Source: Syntrophomonas sp.
Lineage (GTDB): Bacteria > Bacillota > Syntrophomonadia > Syntrophomonadales > Syntrophomonadaceae
Length of the DNA: 58,336 nt
NCBI RefSeq assembly: GCF_028707975.1
Contig: NZ_JAQVZX010000007.1
Location: 1-58,336, forward strand
Direction of reading: 5' to 3'
Below, one piece after another: positions 26,332 through 33,743 of the stretch. Made by a program: the position numbers and the translations under genes. How positions within the stretch are numbered: position 1 is the stretch's first letter; the number at the start of each line of letters is the position of its first letter. The notes under the pieces are model-generated. The model was not told the DNA's origin, did no database searches, and saw nothing but the letters and a program-made list of their open reading frames with translations.

Positions 26332-27264
26332 ATGCAGATTGTAGATTTGCATTGTGATACTATTTCAGAAATTACTGTACGGAATGAAGCGTTGCTAAAT
26401 AATAGGCGGCATTTTGATCTGGAAAGGGCAAAAAAAGCTGGTATTTGTTTGCAAATATTTGCTTTATTCAGCTCCAGTCGGGAAGCTGATAGCTCTCTGC
26501 GAGAAATCCTTATACAGATAGACAAGTTCTATCATGAACTAGAGCAAAATTATTTGCGTGTTTTTCAGATTCTGGGTTCCAATGAACTGCAAAAAGTGGG
26601 ACAAACGGATAAAATAGCCTGTCTGCTGCACCTTGAAGGTGCGGAAGCAATTGGGACCGACCTGGCTGTTTTTAGACAACTATGCCGGATGGGCTTGCGT
26701 AGTATCGGTCTGACCTGGAATTATTCCAATCAACTGGCCGGGGGCATTGCTGAGGGAGGAAATGCCGGGGGCTTGACTCGGTATGGGAAAGATATTATTA
26801 AGGAAATTGAGCGAAGCGGAATTCTGCTGGATCTCTCCCATATATCTGAGCAGGCCTTTTTTGAGGCCTTGGATTATTATAATTTGCCTGTAATGGTGAC
26901 TCATGCCAATGCCCGAGCTATATGTAATCATCCGCGGAATCTGAGTGATGAACAATTAAAGGTATTGGCTGAAAATGGAGCTGTGATAGGTCTGAATCAG
27001 GTAGCTCATTTCGTAAAAGAGGGAAAAGCAACACTTGAGGACTTTTTGAATCATGCAGTTTATATTTCCGACTTAATAGGAGTTAAACACCTGGCTCTCG
27101 GTTCTGACTTCGATGGAACAGATAGTTTGGTTTTACCTGGAGTTGAGGCTTATGCTACACTGGAACAAGGGCTTCATGACAGAGGGTTCCTCCCGCAAGA
27201 AGTGGAGATGATTCTTCAGCGGAATGCCTTAAGAGTAATGAAGAGGGTTTTAAATGCTATATGA
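26332..27264 (+). CDS. Membrane dipeptidase-like (peptidase M19) protein
   Basis: IVDLHCDTISE; LHLEGAEAIG; GLTWNYSNQLAGG; LGSDFDGTD. Confidence 0.9.
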   Translation: MQIVDLHCDTISEITVRNEALLNNRRHFDLERAKKAGICLQIFALFSSSREADSSLREILIQIDKFYHELEQNYLRVFQILGSNELQKVGQTDKIACLLHLEGAEAIGTDLAVFRQLCRMGLRSIGLTWNYSNQLAGGIAEGGNAGGLTRYGKDIIKEIERSGILLDLSHISEQAFFEALDYYNLPVMVTHANARAICNHPRNLSDEQLKVLAENGAVIGLNQVAHFVKEGKATLEDFLNHAVYISDLIGVKHLALGSDFDGTDSLVLPGVEAYATLEQGLHDRGFLPQEVEMILQRNALRVMKRVLNAI

Positions 27265-28108
27265 CTTACACACTCATACTACTGCTTCAGATGGTCTATT
27301 AAGTCCAACTGAACTGCTGGGCAAAGCCAGTGAGATGAGATTGCCAGGATTGGCAATAACTGACCATGACACGATAGATGGTCTGGAAGAGGCCCGCCGT
27401 TTTATAGCGGAGAATAGTCTGGCTCTGGATTTCGTTCCCGGAATAGAATTGAATACTGAACTGACTGAAAAAGAAATTCATATTCTAGGCTACTTTATCG
27501 ATTATCATGATCATCGACTATTGGGGCGTTTACAGGAAATTAAAGAAGCGCGTTTAGAACGAGCCCGTAAGATGATAAATCGCCTGGTTGTTATGGGCTT
27601 AAATATTGATTTAGACCAGGTGAAAAGACTAGCTCAGGGTGATTTGATTGCCCGACCACATATTGCCCAGGCGTTGATGGAGAATTCTTATGTATTTTCT
27701 GTAAAGGAAGCTTTCGATAAATATATCGGCAAAGGAAGACCAGCTTATGTTAATCGTTATAAATTCTTGCCTGAAGAGGCCATTGCTCTAATAAATGAAG
27801 CCGGAGGTATAGCTGTCCTTGCTCATCCAGGTCTCATTAGAAACGATAGTTTAGTTGAGGATATTATTGCTTTGGGCATTGAAGGAATTGAAGTTTTTTA
27901 TCCAGAGCACAATCATAAACAGATTCTCAAATATAGCGCTTTCTGCCAGCAGCACCAGCTACTAATTACTGGAGGCTCTGATTTTCATGGATATGGGAAA
28001 GAGGAAGGCCGGGGAAAATTCGGTTCTTTTGGTGTTAGTAGGGAAAAAATGCAAAATATTTTTGACTATCAGCAAAATAGGAGTAAAAAACAAGCAAGAA
28101 GAACATGA
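27254..28108 (+). CDS. PHP domain metal-dependent phosphoesterase
   Basis: LYDLHTHTTASDGLLSP; AITDHDTIDGL; PGIELNTE; GGSDFHG. Confidence 0.92.
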   Translation: MLYDLHTHTTASDGLLSPTELLGKASEMRLPGLAITDHDTIDGLEEARRFIAENSLALDFVPGIELNTELTEKEIHILGYFIDYHDHRLLGRLQEIKEARLERARKMINRLVVMGLNIDLDQVKRLAQGDLIARPHIAQALMENSYVFSVKEAFDKYIGKGRPAYVNRYKFLPEEAIALINEAGGIAVLAHPGLIRNDSLVEDIIALGIEGIEVFYPEHNHKQILKYSAFCQQHQLLITGGSDFHGYGKEEGRGKFGSFGVSREKMQNIFDYQQNRSKKQARRT

Positions 28109-28182
28109 GTTTGGGAGGATTTCCCCTACCCCTGTAGAAAATTATCAAGTGGGAAATTTTTTTTGGGAAAGGTAGGGGAATA

Positions 28183-28992
28183 ATGAGAAGTATTTGGGCT
28201 GTTATATTTTTGCTTCCAATATTTTTACTTATGGGTGGGACAAGCCTCGAAGCCAGTGAATCTGTTTACATAGTAAAATCCGGTGATAGCCTGTGGAAGA
28301 TATCCGCGCAACAGGGAATTAGTATTAAGGAGATAAAGGAAATAAACCATTTGAGTTCTGATTCTCTCAAGATAGGGCAAAAGCTGTTACTTGGAGGAAA
28401 TAGAGAGGCCGAGGCGGGAAAAGATATAACTGCTGTAGGACAAGAGAGTTACACAGTACAAGCGGGAGATAATTTAGGGCTTATTGCCCAAAAATTTGGT
28501 ATGACTGTTGCACGACTAAAGGAATTGAACAATTTGAACAGTGATATACTGAACGAAGGGCATCAACTTAGGGTCGAGAATCGTAATTTAGCCAATCCGT
28601 CCCGATCGGGTGTTCCTCTTGATGGTAGGTTCATTATTGAAAAAGCAGCACAATATTTAGGAACAGCATACCGCTATGGGGGAGAAGGCCCAGCTGGATT
28701 TGATTGTTCCGGCTTTGTAAGATATATCTTTTCAAACTTTGGTTATGACTTGCCTCATAATGCCGCCGCTCAGTTTAAAACCGGCGCCGAGCTTGATGGA
28801 AGTGAAATGAAGATCGGCGATCTGGTGTTCTTTGCCTGCGGAGGCCGGGGAATTGATCATGTGGGAATTTATTCCGGCGATATGAAATTCATTCATTCCA
28901 GTTCTCCACGAAGCGGTGGGGTTATTTATTCTTCATTGAGCGAAGGTTATTATGCGGGTAAATATGTTGGTGCCCGCCGGATATTTCATTAA
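28183..28992 (+). CDS. LysM-NlpC/P60 cell wall hydrolase
   Basis: Signal peptide, two LysM repeats (YIVKSGDSLWKIS.., YTVQAGDNLGLIA..), NlpC/P60 catalytic Cys (GPAGFDCSGFVRYIF) and His (IDHVGIY). Confidence 0.93.
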   Translation: MRSIWAVIFLLPIFLLMGGTSLEASESVYIVKSGDSLWKISAQQGISIKEIKEINHLSSDSLKIGQKLLLGGNREAEAGKDITAVGQESYTVQAGDNLGLIAQKFGMTVARLKELNNLNSDILNEGHQLRVENRNLANPSRSGVPLDGRFIIEKAAQYLGTAYRYGGEGPAGFDCSGFVRYIFSNFGYDLPHNAAAQFKTGAELDGSEMKIGDLVFFACGGRGIDHVGIYSGDMKFIHSSSPRSGGVIYSSLSEGYYAGKYVGARRIFH

Positions 28993-29036
28993 ATAATTGG
29001 CAAATTAGAATCAAGGAATTTTTAGGAGGTAAATCG

Positions 29037-29438
29037 ATGGAGGAAAACGAGAACATCTTGGAAAAATTTGGCCTTCCCCCTACGATCTTTGGCACCAAGG
29101 AATGGCAGGATATAGAAAGAAAAGAAAATACTCTAGGGGCAGACTTATTGTTGACAGAGATAATAGATAAGAAAATATGGTCCAATGAAGAAATTCTTTG
29201 GGTTATGAAAAGATTGATCTTCTTCTATGGTAAAAAGGACGCTTTGCTAAAAAAAGCCCCGGTTGAGCGTTTGTTTACGAACATGGTTGATATACTAAGA
29301 GCATTTTATGTTATTCTAGACATAAGTAATCCCGAAATCGATGATAATATGCGAAGTTACATCTCTACAAAACTGGCGGATGCTACCTGGGGGGTAAACC
29401 TGCGTACCCGGGAATACCTGGAAAAACTAAAGGATTAA
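29037..29438 (+). CDS. Hypothetical protein
   Basis: ORF with AGGAGG RBS; no recognised family. Confidence 0.65.
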   Translation: MEENENILEKFGLPPTIFGTKEWQDIERKENTLGADLLLTEIIDKKIWSNEEILWVMKRLIFFYGKKDALLKKAPVERLFTNMVDILRAFYVILDISNPEIDDNMRSYISTKLADATWGVNLRTREYLEKLKD

Positions 29439-29444
29439 AGAAAT

Positions 29445-29511
29445 GTTGCTGAGCGGTATATGGTTCCACTGCAAAAAATCCTTTTGATGCAGAAGGGTTG
29501 CATAAATATAA
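29445..29511 (-). repeat. Family A fragment (left-end piece joined to right-end piece)
   Basis: GTTGCTGAGCGGTATATGG + TTCCACTGCAAAAAATCCTTTTGATGCAGAAGGGTTGCATAAATATA. Confidence 0.7.
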
Positions 29512-29728
29512 TTATTATAATATATATCAGAAGGACCAACCCCAGGATATACTTTTAGAGGTTTTTCAAGTATTACCGACTTTGGTGTTTAGCGATAGGA
29601 TTTGGCACTTCAAAGCACTATTCATAATTCCTCTATGCTATTTTTATTCCAGATATATTAAGCAGTTATTAATAGATTTAGAACAATGGCCTTTTCATTG
29701 CGCCCAATATTATTTCGGGGAGGACGAA

Positions 29729-30385
29729 ATGCCATCAAGCAGGGAAGAAATTATCCGGCAAATCATTGTGCTTGAGGACAGGATTTTACGATGCTGTCGC
29801 TGTAATTCTTTGATTAAATGTACTGGAAAACCCGCTCTGGGCAAGGGCGAATTGCAGCCCGAGCTTATGATGGTTTTTGAGTCCAATAACAAGCTGACCC
29901 ATGACTCTAAAAAGCTAATTGAGCTAAGAAGTTTTATCCAACTTGAATTTAAGCTTAAAGATATTTACCATACTTTTCTGGTAAGATGCTCTCCCAAAGC
30001 CTGTACTATGCGAAACGCTATTGACCCATATACTCAATACCAGTCCTCTTCAGAACGCTATTTGGATAATTACAATATATGCTTGTTGAAACAAGAGCCG
30101 TGTAACGGTATATTAGTAAGGCCACGAAATGAAGAGATAGTGTATTGCCTGCCTTTTTTAATAGAAGAAATTACTATATTGCAACCCCGATTTATTATTC
30201 TTTTTGGACAAAGAACCGCAGAATTCGTTTTAAAATCCTTTGGGTTTCATGGTGAATTTGTAAGCTACAGACAATATAAGAAAGACGGCATGGTCTTTTT
30301 ATTTGTTAATTACCCCCAGGAAGATTTGGCCTTGCCAGACCTTAAAGTTTTAAAGAGCGTATTTCTGAAAACTTCATCTAGTTAA
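29729..30385 (+). CDS. Divergent uracil-DNA-glycosylase-superfamily-like protein
   Basis: ORF track 29498..30385. ATG 29729 after GGGGAGG. LRCCRCNSLIKCTGKPALGKGELQPELMMVFE ... YHTFLVRCSP ... RPRNEEIVYCLPFLIEEITILQPRFIILFGQRTAEFVL resembles the family 4/5 UDG layout. Confidence 0.55.
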   Translation: MPSSREEIIRQIIVLEDRILRCCRCNSLIKCTGKPALGKGELQPELMMVFESNNKLTHDSKKLIELRSFIQLEFKLKDIYHTFLVRCSPKACTMRNAIDPYTQYQSSSERYLDNYNICLLKQEPCNGILVRPRNEEIVYCLPFLIEEITILQPRFIILFGQRTAEFVLKSFGFHGEFVSYRQYKKDGMVFLFVNYPQEDLALPDLKVLKSVFLKTSSS

Positions 30386-30396
30386 TAAATTCTTGA

Positions 30397-30603
30397 TGTC
30401 ACTGCAAAAAGTAATAAATACATAATAGCGACCGCAGGGTGTGTAGGGAACGACCCCCGTGTCGTTCCGAATCAGGCGCAACAACTAGCGACCGCAAGGC
30501 ATTGTAGGGGCGGTCATCGCCCGCCCGCTTTCGCCTTCACCAACGCTCGTTTTGTATATTCATGCAACCCTTATGCAACAAAAAGGGTTTTTGCAGTGGA
30601 GTC
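30397..30603 (+). repeat. Dispersed repeat family A, two-cassette copy
   Basis: TGTCACTGCAAAAAGTAATAAATA...TAGCGACCGCAGGGTGTGTAGGGAACGACCCCCGTGTCGTTCC...CTAGCGACCGCAAGGCATTGTAGGGGCGGTCATCGCCCGCCC...CAACCCTTATGCAACAAAAAGGGTTTTTGCAGTGGAGTC. Confidence 0.9.
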
Positions 30604-30810
30604 GTTCAGTTAATTTTATGCTTCGAGAATTATTCCCCTCTACTACAAAGGCTTGATTTGTGTTAGAATAAAATTTAGGAAATAGAGGACATCTTACCCA
30701 TTTTAGCATACAAATTATGATAATCGGTCTTTCATGTGCTAGTTAAGGAGGTGGTAAGAGGTAGTCGTCATTGAAAAAGAGAGCCTATTTTTGAGAGGAG
30801 GAAGTTATAA

Positions 30811-31158
30811 ATGGCAAATAAAGAAAACCTGAAAAAGGCATTTGTAATTAGTGAAAGTTCTGCTGAAAAACTATGGGATATGTGGTTGGTTACTCTTGGG
30901 AGCATGTCATGGACACAAGAACAGATCGAAAACATGATAAGGAAATATCTGGATCAAAGAAAAGTGGCCAGAGAAGAAACAACCAAATTGGTTGAGGAAT
31001 TGATGAACCAGGCTAAAAAGAATCAACAACAGATGCAAAAGATGATGCAAGAGGCAGTAAATGCCACCATGGAGAATGTTGATTTCCCAAATTTTAATTA
31101 TTTTGATGAATTGAATAAAAAGGTTGACGACCTATCCAAAAAGGTGGAAAACCTTTAA
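30811..31158 (+). CDS. Phasin-like / PHA-associated helical protein
   Basis: Amphipathic helical protein (KLWDMWLVTLGSMSWTQEQIENMIRKYLDQRKVAREETTKLVEELMNQAKKNQQQMQKMM) in the PHA cluster. Confidence 0.6.
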   Translation: MANKENLKKAFVISESSAEKLWDMWLVTLGSMSWTQEQIENMIRKYLDQRKVAREETTKLVEELMNQAKKNQQQMQKMMQEAVNATMENVDFPNFNYFDELNKKVDDLSKKVENL

Positions 31159-31181
31159 TCCTATAATTGCTTAACGAAACA

Positions 31182-31208
31182 GCGGTTATGGCTTGATGCC
31201 ATAACCGC
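31182..31208 (+). other. Perfect 11-bp hairpin between the phasin-like gene and the PhaE/R-like gene
   Basis: GCGGTTATGGC (31182-31192) TTGAT GCCATAACCGC (31198-31208), no strong U-tract. Confidence 0.8.
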
Positions 31209-31253
31209 ATTGTCTCTTAGTCAAGAATCCAGGTGAAAGGAGCCAGGAGTTAT

Positions 31254-31793
31254 ATGTCCCAGGAGGGTGACAAAGCAAAAACTGATATTCAAATCCCGGA
31301 TCTGGCCGAATTGTGGAAACAAATGTATTTTAGCACTGAGGGCGATTGGTCCAAGACTATGAAGGGTTTTATTAGTACTGAAACCTTTGTTGCTATGTTG
31401 GACAAGACTCTGGAACAGTACCTGGCTATGTCCAAGATAAGTCACCAGCAGATGGACAAGTTCTCGGAAAAGGGGATTGTACCCAGCAAAAAAGATGTGG
31501 CCCGGGTAGCTGAACTGGTTATTTCGCTGGAAGAAAAAGTGGACATGATGGAGTTCCAGTTTATTGATAATTTTCGTAAGATGACTGATAGTCTTATGAA
31601 AATGGCGGATTTTCAGGATCTTTTTAAACAAGAATTATCTTCATTAAAAACTGAGTTACAAGAGATAAATCGAAATATTCAGAGCCTGAAGGTCAATCAG
31701 AAAACCGAGCAGATAGAAGCGGCGGCAGAAGCGCCTAAAAGCAAAAAAGGAAGCCGGAAGAAAGCCGCAGAAAAAACCACTGTGTCAGATTAA
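31254..31793 (+). CDS. Putative PHA synthase subunit PhaE/PhaR-like protein
   Basis: ORF track 31233..31793. LAELWKQMYFSTEGDWSKTM...PSKKDVARVAELVISLEEKVDMMEF plus Lys/Ala-rich tail; upstream of phaC. Confidence 0.7.
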   Translation: MSQEGDKAKTDIQIPDLAELWKQMYFSTEGDWSKTMKGFISTETFVAMLDKTLEQYLAMSKISHQQMDKFSEKGIVPSKKDVARVAELVISLEEKVDMMEFQFIDNFRKMTDSLMKMADFQDLFKQELSSLKTELQEINRNIQSLKVNQKTEQIEAAAEAPKSKKGSRKKAAEKTTVSD

Positions 31794-31860
31794 TATTAGC
31801 CTTGTAAGATAGTGAGGACTATGAGCTTTAGTAATGATCTGGGAAGGTCTAATATCTGTG

Positions 31861-31974
31861 ATTATTAGCTTTAGCAAGCTAATAATGTCGGAGCAGAGCC
31901 TCGCCACAGTTCCGCAGTATTAGAAAGCGCTATTAATGCGGAGCGCTTTGCTCATAGGTTCCTGTAAACAGGAA
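31861..31974 (+). ncRNA. Structured intergenic element between PhaE/R-like and MaoC-like genes (three hairpins)
   Basis: ATTATTAGCTT-TAGC-AAGCTAATAAT (31861-31886); AAAGCGCT..AGCGCTTT (31924-31931/31942-31949); TTCCTGT-AA-ACAGGAA (31959-31974). Confidence 0.45.
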
Positions 31975-32063
31975 TCTGGGATCATCACTTTACTTAAGAA
32001 CTTGTAGTTTATTAGGGAATAGAATGGTACTGGAACTTGGATGAGGGGGAGGAGTTTTGCCGG

Positions 32064-32492
32064 ATGATTGAACATATTTACGATGAATTAAATATCGGTG
32101 ATATGGACTATGTAGAAAAAACCATCACTGAAACGGATGTTTACCAGTACGCAGGTATCACTGGTGATTTCAGTTGGCTGCATGTTAATGAAGTGCGCTC
32201 GCGCCAGGGGCATTTTAAGAAGCGGGTGGTTCATGGTATGTTGCTGGTGGGATTGATATCCAATGTCATCGGTAATCGTATGCCGGGAGCTGGAACCATA
32301 TATGAGACCCAGGATATCCGCTTTCTAAAACCTTGTTTTATCAATGATACTATTAGAGCTCAAACTGAAGTATTGGAAAAGCTGCCTCGGGGAAGAGTTA
32401 AGCTAAGAACCTCCTGTTTCAACCAGTTCGGCGAGTTGATTCTGGATGGAGTCGCTGTGGCCATACCGCCGCGCGACCACATCATCAAATAA
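32064..32492 (+). CDS. phaJ: MaoC-like (R)-specific enoyl-CoA hydratase (PhaJ-like)
   Basis: ORF track 32037..32492. TITETDVYQYAGITGDFSWLHVNEV...RVVHGMLLVGLIS hot-dog hydratase motif, next to phaC. Confidence 0.82.
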   Translation: MIEHIYDELNIGDMDYVEKTITETDVYQYAGITGDFSWLHVNEVRSRQGHFKKRVVHGMLLVGLISNVIGNRMPGAGTIYETQDIRFLKPCFINDTIRAQTEVLEKLPRGRVKLRTSCFNQFGELILDGVAVAIPPRDHIIK

Positions 32493-32525
32493 GAACAGCG
32501 AATTCAGTGAAGGAGAAGAGGAAGA

Positions 32526-33617
32526 ATGAAAAAACCTTTTTTACACAATGAATCCGCAGCAGATGTAGGAATGGAACTGCAACAAAGCTATGACCGCTTG
32601 CTGGATACCACTCGCAAATGGGTGGATATAATCAATTTTGACCCTCTTCCCGAGACCGGCATGACCCCCAAGGATATTGTCTGGAGAAAGAACAAGAGCC
32701 GTCTCTATCGTTATGTCAACCATAAAGGATATAAATATCGCACCCCTTTATTGATGATCTATGCCCTCATTAATAAGGCATATATACTTGATTTAAGACC
32801 AGGTATGAGCCTGGTTGAATACTTGGTAGACCAGGGTTTTGATGTTTACCTCCTGGATTGGGGAGAGTTTGACTGGGAAGACCGGGATTTAAGCTTTAAC
32901 CAGATAATTGCAGATTATGTTTACCGGGCAGTATACAAGGTTTGCCAGTTTTCCAATGTAAATGAATTGAGCATTCTGGGCTATTGCATGGGTGGTACTA
33001 TAGCCACTATGTATGCAGCTCTGTATTCCCAACCACAGATTAAAAATATGATTTATGTAGCGGCCCCCATTGATTTTGGAGATGCGGGGTTGTCCAGTAT
33101 ATGGTTGAAAGCATCCGTTTTTGATGTGGACAAGGTTACTGACACATTTTCTCTTATCCCCAAGGATTTTATTGATCTCGGGCTTAAGATGTTAAATCCC
33201 GTTAATAATTTTGTAGCCACTTATACTCGTCTATGGAAATCTATTGACGAAGGCGTGTCAGTCGAAGCGTGGAAAGCATTGAATAAATGGGTGGATGACA
33301 ATATTCACTTTCCTGGTAAAGCCTACCGGGAGTGGGTAAAGTATCTTTACCAGGATAATGCCCTGGTTAAAGACGAATTCATTATTCAGGGCCGCCGGGT
33401 AGTTCTATCCAATATAGATGCCTCTTTGTTGGTGCTCACCGGGAAAACTGATCATATCGTATTACCGCAGCAGAGCACCCCTATTCTTGACCTTAGCTCT
33501 TCCCAGGACAAGACTAGTTTACAGTATCCGGTAGGTCATGGGGGATTGGTATTCGGAAGCAGAGCCAGGAATGAGGTATATCCTACCATTGCGGAATGGC
33601 TAGCTCAGCGCTCATAA
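32526..33617 (+). CDS. phaC: Poly(3-hydroxyalkanoate) synthase, class III-type PhaC
   Basis: LSILGYCMGGTIATMYAAL lipase-like box with Cys; GLVFGSRARNEVYPTIAEWL C-terminal His region; DVYLLDWGEFDWEDRDLSF. Confidence 0.93.
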   Translation: MKKPFLHNESAADVGMELQQSYDRLLDTTRKWVDIINFDPLPETGMTPKDIVWRKNKSRLYRYVNHKGYKYRTPLLMIYALINKAYILDLRPGMSLVEYLVDQGFDVYLLDWGEFDWEDRDLSFNQIIADYVYRAVYKVCQFSNVNELSILGYCMGGTIATMYAALYSQPQIKNMIYVAAPIDFGDAGLSSIWLKASVFDVDKVTDTFSLIPKDFIDLGLKMLNPVNNFVATYTRLWKSIDEGVSVEAWKALNKWVDDNIHFPGKAYREWVKYLYQDNALVKDEFIIQGRRVVLSNIDASLLVLTGKTDHIVLPQQSTPILDLSSSQDKTSLQYPVGHGGLVFGSRARNEVYPTIAEWLAQRS

Positions 33618-33656
33618 GTTTGGGCTTTATGCAATGACATCATATTTTGAATATAG

Positions 33657-33692
33657 AGGATAGGCTTTAAGGCCTGTCCTTTGTTCTTTTAT
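33657..33692 (+). terminator. Intrinsic terminator after phaC
   Basis: AGGATAGGC TTTAAG GCCTGTCCT followed by TTGTTCTTTT. Confidence 0.7.
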
Positions 33693-33743
33693 AAGCCTTC
33701 ATTGAATAAGAATTTGTCAAAATGATTCAATGGAGGCTAAATT

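Noticed and set aside
29498-29728. N-terminal 77-aa extension of the UDG-like ORF
   Set aside because: Begins inside a repeat fragment and lacks an RBS; ATG 29729 with GGGGAGG is a better start.
33627-33643. Family A left-end relic (TTATGCAATGACATCATA)
   Set aside because: Only about 14 matching bases; too short to claim as a copy.
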